From assembly GCA_029532415.1 (NCBI GenBank), contig JAQOTA010000047.1:620001-684000 (forward strand): 64,000 nt of DNA, in the 5' to 3' direction. The notes under the pieces are model-generated. The model was not told the DNA's origin and searched no databases. It saw nothing but the letters and a program-made list of their open reading frames with translations. The translations under genes and the position numbers were made by a program. The stretch's first letter is position 1; every line of letters starts with the position of its first letter. This document shows, in pieces, positions 11,324-22,976 of the stretch. Source of the DNA: Marasmius tenuissimus (lineage: Eukaryota; Basidiomycota; Agaricomycetes; Agaricales; Marasmiaceae).

Positions 11324-11419
11324 AAAACAGATAAGAAATGACTAGGTAATACGAGTACTAGAGCAAGTCCTGAGCAGCTAGTAAAAGGCTCAGATCCTAG
11401 TATAAGGAGAGAATAGCGC

Positions 11420-13760
11420 CTCAGAGGTGCCTCTCCTTATCTCTGAAAACTGTAGGAGTCGTATAACTGAGGAGAGTTTCACTTCAGAGGCACAACTAGG
11501 ACCTGTAGTCATATCAAGGGAATATCTCCAGTGGCTCGGAGGCATCTTAGTAAGGATTAAAATAATCAGACTTGACAAAGCCCCGTACTAGTAGAGCTAG
11601 ACAGAGGAAGTCACCACGGAAGCATGGATGGTCGAAAAGTGAGACTAAGTCAAGCCTCAGAAGCTTGGTATCAGGTCAAGGCCTCACTTCGGAGGCATGA
11701 TTGATTCAGTATACTAAGTATACTACCAGTTATGCTAGTCATCCATATTGGCTAGAGCTACCTCATCCCAACTGAAGTAATTATCTATGTCAGAGTCTTC
11801 AGGATAATAAAAATCAATGGAGGTTTCATGATCTAGATAATCGGTATAGAATGGATCACATAAGATAGGATTATAGAAAGAAAAGGATCAAGAGAGCCAA
11901 CAACCCATGACAGGGGAGTACTTGAAGAACGAGAGCTTGGTATAGTCAAGCTTCAGAGGCGCTGGGCACTCAGCACAACTGACGACGGGGTTGATCCAAG
12001 TGTTGATGGCTCCAGGAGTACGAGCGGTTTTGAAGTTGAGGAAACCAACTCGAGCAATGGACTCGGCGACCATGTCGATGACAGACCTGGCGTTGTGAGG
12101 AATGAAGTGGTCAAAGGTGTCCTCGCAGAGATAGATTTCGTCCTGGATCGTGTCGTAACAAATCACGTAGCCCCAGTAGATGGATCTGTGACGACTGAGG
12201 AAGAAATGCTGGAAGATGATTCCAAGGATAGCTTCTTGTTCTGCATCGAGTGGAATGGGAAGGATGATGTGGTGCTCCTTGATCTTATCAGAGTAATCTT
12301 CTGGATACCACCAGAGCTTATACAACTCTGAATAGGAAGTCAGAAGGCCGCCTCAGAACCTAGAAAATAGGAAGACTTACTATAAAGTAAGTTGCGGAAG
12401 TGGTCTTTGATGTTATGCAAGTGTGCCATAGTGCGCTCGGGGGAAAAAGTAAGCAAGGAATTGGGACAACCTAGTACTTGCTTTTACTGACCTCTGGACT
12501 TGCTGCCAAAGTGGAAATTTTACTTCAGACACTAGGAAATTAGCGCTTCGGAGGCATGGATCTGAACCAGGCACTGGGCGCTAAACAATGATCGAGAAGT
12601 GATCGAAGGAGTTGCACCTTCGGCATACCTCCCTCGTACTTGTACATTGAGATATTGACCGTACTAAGGGCATAATTGGCGCTGGTAGCCAATGCAAAGC
12701 TCAACTGTACTAGAAGGCAAGGGACTAAGAAAGAAAGGAATGGTGTACCAAAGAATCGAATAGGAGTTCTGGCTGAACCATTGAACTATTACCCAGTATC
12801 CAAGGTACCAAGATTGGATATAGTGGGGCGACCATATGGATGGCAGGACGTCAGAACTATTCAAGCTACAGAAGGGACATCAACCTGGCTATGGACAGCT
12901 GGGTAACTCGACGAGTATAGGTATCTAGTAGCACTTCAGAGGCACGTACTTTGCTTCAGATGAAGGGAGTATACACTTCAGAGGCAGGTAGAACAAGATG
13001 ACCTATGACGATTGAAGAGTCTAGAACCGGAGAATCAATGCTGCAGAGACAGATAGGCAGAACGGAACCATTGATAGCAGAGACCCGGAAGAAAAGAATG
13101 TTAGAGAATATTCGAGGCTGATGATACTTCCAAAGCAAATTATTGGTTTTGACTTTGGGGTTCAAAAGTGTAGATTAAACACAAAACTCTCCCAGTATAT
13201 TCCAAAGTAGGTAGTTTATGCCTCCGAGGCATGGTTTGTTCGATATTTGTATGATTCAGTAGAATTAGAGCATCCTAGAGTATATAAGCAGTGGGGTTTT
13301 CATCAAGGATCCCCAAGCAATCTGTACGATTAGTATTCAGAGGATACGAAGCTAGTCCACTTGTTGGGTAGTTAGAATGGAATAGAACTTTGTTTGCCCA
13401 AACCTAGAAAATCCATTGAACACTTGCTTGACCTTGACTTTGCATTGTTTGTCTGCGACACCGACTTGACTGGCTGAGCTATTGTTGAACTTCCAAAGCT
13501 AATTGGGCTGAGGATATTGTTCGCTGTTGACAGTTGGTCTTTGGTTATTGACAGACTTGATTGGAGTCTTATTGCCATTGTTTGATTTGATTGTCTTGTT
13601 GCCCCTCGCTGTTTGAGTGGTTCTGAAGCTAGTTGGAGCCTAAGAACGCACTTCCAAAGCACCAAACAAACTCTACCCTCCCCAAAACAACCTATAAACC
13701 TCTCTTCCGAACCCCACTTTTGACCTCCAAACTGGTTTCAGAGGCGAAGCTACCTTAGTT
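11420..13760. repeat. Dispersed CTTCAGAGGCA motif cluster
   Basis: A short motif close to CTTCAGAGGCA or CTTCGGAGGCA recurs at least ten times on both strands. Examples lie near 11427, 11481, 11535, 11689, 11952, 12549, 12934, 12977, 13215 and 13740. Copies sit both in spacer DNA and inside the two minus-strand genes' flanks. The copies are not at a fixed period, so this is not a microsatellite. It may be a transposon-borne motif spread with element fragments. Confidence 0.6.
11888..12429 (-). CDS. Hypothetical protein, 162 residues
   Basis: Two exons, 12429-12381 and 12327-11888 (489 nt). Exon 1 begins with ATG and reads MAHLHNIKDHFRNLLY. The intron has a GTAAGT donor and a TTCAG acceptor. 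The second exon starts LYKLWWYPEDYSDKIKEHH and continues with SRHRSIYWGYVICYDTIQ, so the protein is rich in aromatic residues. It has no signal peptide and no membrane segment. I recognise no domain. It lies head-to-tail behind the DUF6532 gene on the same strand in the CTTCAGAGGCA-rich block, so both may belong to one mobile or formerly mobile unit. That link is inference. Confidence 0.5.
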
Positions 13761-15164
13761 GGATAGTTTCTTGAGTCAGATTTCCTTCAGCCTACTATTG
13801 CAGTCTGGCTAAGAGCAGAACCTACGATCAACGCCAATCCCTGATTCCCACACCCTTCAGCTACACTCTTGAGTGTTGGGAGGATTTGACCTACAAGTTA
13901 GATTTTATTATACACTGCGAGTGGCGCTTTACAGCGCCACCAAGGTTATCCAGGTGTACTCAAACAACATTCATAGATGACTATTTCTGGCAGCATGGTA
14001 CAGCAAACATGGCAATTAGAGAGGTAATAATAGACAACCCATATTTCATGCCTATATACTACAGGCTAGGAAGTACTACCACTATGGGAGGCTACTTAGT
14101 ACTGATGTGCATTGTGGTCAAATAAATCATTGGCCTCGTGCCCTCTCAGTTACATTCACCCACTGTTACACCACGCTAATGACAGATGTTTGTCACAAAT
14201 GTTGCGACTTTCCTATCACGTAGTAGTTAGTTCTAGCAAAAATATGGCGCTAACGGCAGCAACAGTCGGAAATCTCACCTCTAGACAGTTATCAAGTGCC
14301 ACCGCTGGGTCACTTGTGCATGCCAGATACTGTAAGGATGAGTTCTGAAAGGTGTGAAATGAACTATAGTTATCAACATTTGAATGGGGTTTACACATAC
14401 CCGTGAGGGCTACCAAGGATGCAATGATTTTCTATTGGACTACATGGGGACGTTGTCAAGGTATTCTCAGGGGATACGGTGAGTAAGTGGTGACTATAGG
14501 ACCTTGCCAGATTTTGTACAACTGATTGTGGTGTCCTCGTCAAGTTGAGAAGTCCAGGCCCTGCTGGAGAAAAAAAAGTATAGATGACCGATCGGAGCAA
14601 TCTCAAGTAAAAAAAAAAAATAGTATACACACCTGTAGCCTGTTCTCTCGCAAAATAAGGCAGACAGTGGATTGCGAGTTGATAAGGCAGACAGAAGTAA
14701 GGCGATTGAAAAGCCAGTGCATGTGAGTTGACCGAAGGGGTGGCTTTGGAAATTGCCGACAAAACTGCACAGTTCATTCTCACGGGCATAATGGCGCCGG
14801 GTGCAACGATGATACACAGCTTCCCAAGTCCGTCCCTCCTACAAGTATAAAGCCCTCTAGTCATCTATTTCACTCATATACATATCCAAACAAAAACTTC
14901 AGAATTGGGGAAAACTAAATGGAGATCCAAAGAACAAAGAATCACCAAAGGTGGAATTAGGGGGATGGTCCTCTTACAACTTGGAGTCCTCGGGCCAAGA
15001 ATCCATGTTAACCCCAATTTCTGGCGTGTATGAATCTCGTACCATACTGTATTGTAATAAATATCACTACATTTCAATTCTGGTGGACCAACAATTCACA
15101 AGACATGGATCACAACTTAGGTTATCCTGAGGTAATCTGCAAACCATCCTCAATTGTCCTGGGA
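12430..15164. other. Repeat-derived spacer, no convincing gene
   Basis: Several frames of 60-157 codons occur on both strands, but none shows a known domain, conserved splice pattern or balanced composition. The frame at 12676-12906 (+, 76 codons) and the one at 14391-14864 (-) are the longest. The first half carries the CTTCAGAGGCA motif copies. I see no recognisable transposase or retrotransposon polyprotein. Confidence 0.4.
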
Positions 15165-15523
15165 GTTCATTCTGATGGCCAACTTTCTAAGTTGTACCAG
15201 GTTTGCCCGGGTGAGCCTGGCAACTTGCGCTGGCGTGGGCCAACCCGGGCCAACCTGACATCCCCAGAGTCACTGGGGAATCTGGTCCGGTGGTCCCCTT
15301 CCCAGGTTGCCCCAGAGCCAGACCCTGTTTTCCTGATGGAGCAAGTTTTTTGCTTGTAGCCCGGTTCTGGCAGCAACGCCGGAATGTTTGGTAAGGAACC
15401 TCCCAATGACCTGCTGCCTCCTTCATACTCTTGAATTTTATTGTTCATCCACTCCAGTTTTGCCTTCTGCATCTTCTCCTCTGTCTCATCGTTGATGGCT
15501 CGGGTATTTTGGCTTCGCGGCAT
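15165..15523 (-). pseudogene. Remnant of a psq-type HTH (pogo/Tigger-like) transposase
   Basis: The minus strand starts with MPRSQNTRAINDETEEKMQK. A shift of frame near 15430 then gives MKEAAGHWEVPYQTFRRCCQ. Together these have the layout of an HTH_psq DNA-binding domain: a helix, the 'aA..~~Vp~~T~rrr' turn, then a basic linker. Downstream the fragment degenerates through further frame changes, and no DDE catalytic core is present in the window. I therefore call it a dead 5' fragment of a pogo/Tigger-like DDE_1 transposase. The alternative is a chance likeness, but the HTH signature is fairly specific. Confidence 0.5.
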
Positions 15524-16199
15524 GGGAAGCCTTCAGTGAGCTTCAAAGCGCCTCGCAGTTCCTGCTTTACGGGATAGAGTGCTGTTTTTAGACATCACGA
15601 GAGAGAGAGGTGGGCTGTTTTGCGAGTTTGGAGACGACAGTGCCGCGAGTCCGACAGTGGGCGACAGTGTATCCACCCTTGCAAATTTCATAATTCCTGG
15701 CCGAATCCCGGCAAAGCCATTTTTGATCTGCCATCACTCATTCCTCGCCCCATTGACATGCTCAACGAGATTTTCTTCAGTAGAAAGGGTTTGCAGGTGC
15801 TTACCTCCCTTGAAAATAGGTAATTAGAGTGCTAAATACCATATCATTGTCATTATCAAGTCATTTGGCCACTGAGACTGGTGCAATATGTGGTTCCTGA
15901 AGAAGTCACACCCGCATCCCAGGCGCGACTTCTAATACTTTGAGTCGTGTAGGTACAACGCGACCAGATTCTACTTAAATACCTCGGATCCATTCTTTTA
16001 TAGACCTGATCAGTCTACAAAAAAATCAGCGAGCCCGGAAGTTGAGGGGAAGTGACAAAAAAACGGGCAATTACTTATCCTGGACGTGAACACATCGTGA
16101 CCAGGTATAGTACATCTTACTTACATCTTTAACCCCGCTCGACCATGAATTGAATTTGATGTGATCGATCCGATCTATTAGGTTATATAATTATATAGG
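15524..16199. other. Spacer, no gene recognised
   Basis: One plus-strand frame of 82 codons (15579-15827) has no recognisable features. No promoter-like or repeat signal stands out. Confidence 0.35.
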
Positions 16200-17480
16200 G
16201 TACCTTCGGACAAAAGTTATCTCAGTCTGCAGAGTGGACTAGATGTCAGTAGGTAGTCCATACACTCTATAGTAGGTGCAATATACAAGGATGTTACATT
16301 GGCCGACTTCAGCCTTGTTTTCTTTTGCTCCGCGCCTTTGGTACCGATCAAATCTTGTCTGCGAGCTCGCAACGTGTGGCATATGTCGAATTGCCAGCAA
16401 AAGATCTAAGCTGATAAACGACTCTTTCGTTGGGTTGAATCCTTACCCGGCCCACGGAGGTATAATCCGCTGGGGTGCCTCATAAGTATGGAAGTTGTGG
16501 GCGCCGATTCGTAACCTGCTGACGAGGACCCACAAATGATATCATAGGTATGGAATTCAAAAGTTCAATTGTTTAGTATCCTAATCTTTATAGTCCACTT
16601 CACAACAGCAGACGCAATAAAGTCATACAGGGAAGGCACAGGTATGATAAGGGCTGTGGCTCCAGGCCGGGGTTGTGAGTCTTTATCTTCTTCCTCCAAT
16701 CTCCGCATCCTCCCCTCGTCCACAGTCAATGACAGACCTCCCCTTTTACGCCCCCGAAGTCTTTTATTGGTGAGCCATTATCTCATACCCACTCTACTTC
16801 AGTGCAAAGCTGATACTTCTCAAGGCGATGAGGAGGGTGGCGATTAGCCCTGGGAAGACCAGAAGACTCTAGATAGGCAGCTTCCGTCCTTGATGATATT
16901 TACGACAATAGCACGTATACCCGGACGCCATCATTAACGACTACTCCTTCTATGTCCAAGCGCACGATCCGGATCTCACGCTCCGATCCCAAAGGCCCTG
17001 ACTGATATTGAGACCCAACTCGCCAGGATTCAGAACCGTTTATATCCATACCGTGCTACTCAGCATTCGTTGATCCGCTGGTGGAACTCTACAGTACGAG
17101 AACTACGCTCAATCACGTCGATGGCGTTGTGATACAGAAAATCCAAGGTGCTCGTAAGAATTGTAACTGATGGCCGTCGTGCTTTGACCTACAACCCATC
17201 TTCGAAATACGATCTGTATCTGGACATCGATAAGGGACAAATCGATTGGACGACGGTTAAGGTTACTCAAATTTGTCCCGTCGACAACCTCGATCAACCT
17301 GAGGCGGCTCCCGTCGTCTTTTTCATCACTGTCAAGTAAGTACTGTCCCTGCCCTTGGCAACCCATCTTCCTCCCGAGCTTAGAACGTTTTTCTTCAAAA
17401 GTCCCAACAACCGCCCACTCAGCCATACCTCCGATGTCGAAGACTCGACCTGTCGGATGGACACTGAGAGTGGGCGCACA
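16200..17480 (+). repeat. Duplicated block X, copy 1, upstream of HeLo-like copy 3
   Basis: This block aligns over much of its length with 19260-20700. Shared landmarks are TATCTCAGTCTGC followed by GATGTCAGTAGGTAGT, GGCCCACGGAGGTATAATCC, GGGCGCCGATTCGT and GATCTGTATCTGGACAT. A later landmark is CACCTCCGATGT or CATACCTCCGATGTC. Within it a frame at about 17148-17339 (+) reads YDLYLDIDKGQIDW, and the other copy reads YDLYLDINKRQVDW, so this bit may once have been coding. I do not recognise it. Confidence 0.6.
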
Positions 17481-17969
17481 GAACCAAGGAGACGCGTGTC
17501 GAGTGACGTGTCGCGTTTGGTTTTGCGTGACCGTGACCCAATCCTAGCTTTTTTCCCTCGACAACAATGTTCCCCAACATCCACATTTAACATCGCTCAA
17601 ATCTGAAAAACAGAATCCACGGATGTCTACAAATCACGAGGATTTAGGCAAAGTAAGTGCCTTCCTCTATTAGATCACTCGCTCAATCTCCATCGTCTGA
17701 CAACCCACATCTTCAGCGCCTCAGAAAACAACAGCTTCAGACATACTGGAAGCGCTGAGCGCCCAGAATACTGGTCATGGTCAACCCCAATCAACAGCCC
17801 TCAAGCTCTTCAACAACCTTACAATCTTCATTGGGAACTGAACGTTGGCAGGGCCCTACAGCCCCCCTGCCCGCGACACTTACGCTTTCTCAACACACCA
17901 ACGCTTGGTCTTCGGTTTTCCAAAAGCCCTGCACCTTCTCCGCTCTTGCTTGACTTCCAGCCAGAAACA

Positions 17970-19209
17970 ATGGCCACTCCGACTGCTACAGATCCTAAAC
18001 AGTTGCAGGTCTATCTGCTCACCATGGTACTGACTCTGGTACGTTTGGATTCTTACTGACGACGCGAACCTATCCAAACTCCACTATCTTTCTCGTCTCG
18101 CAGCACGCCAATGACAGCGACCACCCGCTTCTTGGACTCGGGGATACGGCGTGCACCTACATGGTAGCTTTGATTACGAAGGATCCAGCCCACCAGGCCG
18201 ATGAGAAAGGTTATCGAGGGTTCTACAGGTACGCATCGAGCTGCCTCCCTCCAAAAATTGAAACTAACATTGATGTCTCTTATTTCTTAGTATCGTCCGG
18301 GATATTGTTGGGCGTTTCGAGAATCTGCAAGCCGAAGGAAAGCCAAAGCCAGCACACGTTCGACTTTGCCATCTCGAAAAGTACTGCCTCCGTCGTTTGA
18401 AGGGGAAACTCGACTCGGCGTACAAGGCCGCTTCTACGGTGAGCTCTCTTTTGTTCGAGGGCTGACATTCGATATCAACCTCTTTGTCAGACTCAGAAAC
18501 CCCCCGTATGCAAATGGGAAGACGTGCTGATTTTAACTGGGGGGGTTGTCTCGACTATCAGTGCTGCACCAGGATTGGATTTGTTGAAGCCTGTAGGGAG
18601 CGTTCTGAGTCAACTCGGGGAATTGGCCAAGGTACGTTCTGTTCTTCTGCGATGCCACAACGATCTCATCTTGTCCCTAAGACTACACGCAGCAATAAAG
18701 CCGAATATGTGGATCTACTCTGTCTGGCTGCTACTATTTTGGCTGAGTTGACGACTAAGTTTCGAGTGGGTCATGTCAAACCGACAGAGGATATGCAACG
18801 TAGTGTCAGGAACTTCGAGCGGTGAGTTCTTCTGTCATTTTACATGGCCCAGACGTTGAGCTGATCCTTCATTAACTTGACGCAGTACTCTCGTCCGGAT
18901 TCGCAACTCGATAACTGAACTCGAACATGAGCCTCGTGCGAAGCGCCTGGGGCGTCTGTTATTCGCGAATAAAACCAAAGAAGAACTGGCGGGACTGCAG
19001 AAAGAGCTAGAACGGGCGCAGATGGTGTTCATGGTAAGATCTTTCTCTTTTTACGATCGACGCTGGTGAGCTCATCCGTGATACCACTCCAGACGAGTAG
19101 CATGTTTGCCATGCGCCTCGAGGTACAAGCTGTTCACCTTGAAGTGCAGGCTGTACGGGCGCTCAAAGTCGACACACGAGTCTCGGGCGTTGATATCTTT
19201 TTTTTTTGA
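17970..19209 (+). CDS. MLKL-NTD/HeLo-like four-helix-bundle protein, copy 3
   Basis: Predicted 295-residue protein from seven exons: 17970-18038, 18104-18228, 18291-18438, 18491-18631, 18682-18821, 18886-19033, 19093-19209 (888 nt). It is very close to copy 2 in exons 4-6 (WEDVLILTGGVVSTISAAPG, VGSVLSQLGELAK, NKTKEELAGLQKELERAQM). Even introns are similar; intron 5 of both contains GGCCCAGACGTTGAGCTGAT. This indicates recent duplication. Exon 3 has radical changes in the basic stretch (KYCLRRLKGKLDSAYKAAST). The last exon is shorter and the stop TGA ends a T run, giving DIFFF. The open frame is maintained, so the copy is probably functional. It is flanked on both sides by block X. Confidence 0.78.
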
Positions 19210-19259
19210 TTCCCGATAGCCAACTGATCCCTCGCAAAGTTACGGTTATGCGATCCGAT

Positions 19260-20700
19260 CTATCATAGTATCAGGTTAAGTACTTGATTAGCTATCTCAG
19301 TCTGCGAAGTGGACCAGATGTCAGTAGGTAGTATGCAGACTCTTTGACACGTATAGCACACAATAATGTTACACTGATCGACCTCAACCTTGTTTTCCCT
19401 CGTTTCGTACCTCAAGCACCGGTCAGATTGTAGCTTGTCTACGAGCTCACCTGTGGCGTCTGTCGAAGTACTAGCAAAAGATCCGGGCGGACGAAGCAGG
19501 GCAGCATAGCGTAGGCTGCTGTCCAAACGATTTTTTCGTCAGGTTGAATCCTCGCTCGGCCCACGGAGGTATAATCCGCCGGGTACCTCACAAGTATGAA
19601 AGTCACAGTTGTGGGCGCCGATTCGTCAGCTGCGGACGAGGACCTACAAATGACATCATAGCTCTGGAATCGAAAATCTATGTTTAGTATCCTGATCGCC
19701 GTAGTCTACTGTACAGCAACAAACGCAGTAAAATCATACAGGAAAGTCATAGGCATGATGAGGGCTGGGTTTCCGAGGAGTTGTGGGTCTTTACCTTCTT
19801 CCTCCTCCCTCCTCTCGGATCTTCGCTGACAGACCTTTTGCGGCTTTCGACGCCTCCCATAAGTATAGCATTACTCCGGTTCTCATGCCTACCCTATCTA
19901 AGCGCGAAGCTAATACTTCTCAAGGTAAGGATGTCTATATTTGTTGGGGCGAAGTTCTCTGCGCATATTTGGTGGTTGGCCTGCGGAAGACTCTGGATAG
20001 GCTTCCGTCCTCGATGATATTCGCGACAACAGCACGTATACCTGAATACTATCATTAACGACTACTCATTCTATGCCTGGACCATTTACAGCGTTCCGCC
20101 ACTTACTTATTCACCACAATTGCATGTACCCTTATATCGTGAACAGAATAGATAGCTTCATTTACCCCCCTCGAGGTTCAACTTGAGTCCACGATCCAGG
20201 TCCCACGTTCAAATCCCTGAGGTCTGACTCGTCAGGATTCAGATACATTCATATTTGACCTGTGTCACTCAACAATCGCTGGTCCGCTAGTCGAACTTCT
20301 CGATACGGGAGCCACATTTTGGCTGTCGCGTCGATGGCGCTGTGATACAGGAAATCCAAGAGTTTCTCGAGGTGCTCGCCTGATTCGTAACCGAGATTCG
20401 ATGTGCTTTAGCCTGCAACCGCCGCTGTCTATTGATTATGATCTGTATCTGGACATTAATAAGAGACAAGTTGATTGGATGATGGTTAGAGCTACTCACA
20501 TCCTTCCCGTCGACAACGATATCTCAATCAGCCTGAGACAGCTCCCGTCGTCGTCCCCATCACTGCCAAGTCCTGTTTCCTGCCCATGACCTATCTTCAG
20601 CGTGGAACAACTCTGTTCAGGAATCATCCGCCCAGCCACACCTCCGATGTTGAACTCATGGTAGGTATCGGGCGATCGCAGTTCTTGATGGTGAATGGTA
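19260..20700 (+). repeat. Duplicated block X, copy 2, downstream of HeLo-like copy 3
   Basis: Counterpart of 16200-17480, with the same order of landmarks and the same orientation. Its frames are more broken than those of the first copy. The order X - HeLo-like - X' indicates a tandem duplication whose second HeLo-like copy was lost or never included. Confidence 0.6.
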
Positions 20701-22976
20701 GATCGTGGGAGGTAAGCCCAGATGTTGGTGAAGTAGCGAGCACAGAGGATAGCAGGATACGAAAGAAACGCGTCACAAACTTTGGGACCCATAGGTCTGA
20801 GCGGAATTCGAACGCGATGCGATGGCCTTCACGATGAGCCGTTTTCCCGTCGAGGTTGTCGTTGTGTTAGATGCACTCGTCATTTTATCGACATTGTCAT
20901 CTGAGCTCCTCAGATTCTCGAAGCAGAATCTCCCTTCTCTTTCCCTCCAAATTTGCCGCCTTCGTCTCCAAGAGCACCCTTATTTTAAATTTAGTGTCGC
21001 TAGTGCTGTCGAATCCGCACATTCTCCTCCCTTGGTCACTCCTGCCAACGATCAAGCAGCAAGCAGAGTCGTTGAGAGATTTCCTTTTGTACTGAAGGTC
21101 GAGTAACGAGCTGGGTGAAGATGAGAGTAGCTCGAATAATGTATGTGTCCGGCCCTTGACGGACAGAAGTTACTTCTTCCAAATAATTCTACAAGCTTCC
21201 GAAAACCCAAGGAGATGCCAACTGGTGGCTACTGTCCGAAGAGGTTACTTATCTTTGTTGAGATCTGTCGTCGTCGCCCATGAGCCTTGTTGAGATGGCG
21301 GTGTCATCGCGGGGAAAAGGGAGACGCGGGGTAAGCGCCCCTCATCAAAGCGTTTCAACACAAATCGTCATCATCCCGCACAATTGCTTTGACCAGACTC
21401 CTTTCATCGGTCAATCCTTACCCGTATTCTTCCCTTTACTCTCAACCTCTTCCATCAAGTTCTCTATATTATCAAAACAGCTGTTTTGAATTCTCGAGCC
21501 GTGACCCTAAACCAGAAACTTAGCCAACAAAGCCTCTCATAACGGCTGCCTTGGTACTTCAAGGTCTACACGAGGGCGGTGACAAAGAGATCAGAATATA
21601 GAGGGTAGAATGAACAAGAGTGCCCAGGTAGTCTCTTAATACGTCTGCGTTTCGTGCTCTTAGCACCATTCAAACAGAGCTTATGAAACCACCTAGATAT
21701 CTCAAGTTAGCTCGCGGGCGTTACCTCGCGCCGTCAGGTATCCGAGGACTTGAGCAGGATCAAACTATGGGAACTGCTCATAAAAGTGTCATTTCTGCTT
21801 TTCACGAGTTTGCCGGTGAACAGGATCGCATGGTGAGGCATGCATTCATGTTTCGAATCGTTGAATAGAGTTGGAAGCTGGCCCACCAAGGCGAAACGCT
21901 CGTCAGATTCTCGATGATGGCGCTGGCCCCGAGACTCGTCTCAATCTGCTTGCTCCCATCATCAATCACCAATGGCCAGGACTTAAAATCATCCGTCCGA
22001 GGCAGAGCTGGCGGGAAGCTGGAGTGTCGGAGTGGGACATTCCATTCTGAACCGGGATACGCAGCTTATACCGATACGGCTGTGATACGTCGATTGCTTT
22101 CCTGAGGTTAACGAGCCTCACGTTGGTTTTGGGGATCTTTGTACTCGACCACCATCACGCCCAACCACCTGGCGCGCTCTGACCCATTTAGTGGTTCACA
22201 TTCTAGCGTGAAACCTCGTCGTATCCGCGGAGTGCTATAAATGTCTCAGTGCGGTCGAAGGCAGGGGCTTTACGGTGATAGGCTTGCTTACTGGTACGTG
22301 CGTTTAACGAGAAACTGATGGGATTTTCCTACTTATTCGTTCGCTAGTTCTATTCTGCCAAGGTATTTACATAGTAAGTTGTAACTTACGTCCTGTTCCT
22401 TTTAATCCACCCGTCGTGTTTCATCGGTGCCAGGTTCCAAGCCTGCTTGGGACTCTATTCAAGCTCTTGGGCGACATTGATTCTGAATATCTCCGTAAGA
22501 ACAACTCACTACACCACTCACGCTCAGGATTGAGGAGGTCGTCCACATGGAGGAAACGAATATATATACAAGACTGTAGGTTAGCGAACGGGAATGCGGC
22601 TGCAAGGGAATTCGGCAGGTGCGATATGGGTTTCAACATTCTCCAGGTGGATTTGAAAACCTTGCGCCAGACGTGACATGATCGGCTCGATGCACGGAGT
22701 ACCGCTGCCACCTACCCATTTTCGTGCTCCTCCAATCTTTTCCAGCCGCACAACCCTCGTGCACTCCGATGAGCCGACGAAGGGACGCCTTTCTAAGCCT
22801 TTGTGCAGCTCCGGAGTCCGGGTCAATCGCCTACCATTGAAAATCAGGTCATCGTTCCCACAGTCCTGTAGTAAGTATAAGTAGGTTTGGATCATCTTGA
22901 TTATTCAGGCTCCAAAGATCCATACAATTCGACACGCACCCAGAGTTGTCCCCACTTTCCTCAACCCAAGTTCTCC
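20701..22976. other. Spacer with upstream part of the 7TM repeat unit
   Basis: No gene is recognised between 20701 and about 22550. From about 22660 the sequence belongs to the 3-kb repeat unit of the 7TM array. The blocks GATCGGCTCGATGCACGGAG (22680) and GGTCATCGTTCCCACAG (about 22847) recur before the second and third 7TM genes. Confidence 0.45.

Noticed and set aside
14391..14864. 157-codon minus-strand ORF
   Set aside because: A low-complexity hydrophobic and aromatic mix in repeat-derived DNA with no recognised motif and an equally open overlapping frame.
22887..22976. In-frame N-terminal extensions upstream of the 7TM genes
   Set aside because: They begin at TTG or GTG, not ATG. The first in-frame ATG is at the chosen start in all three array genes.
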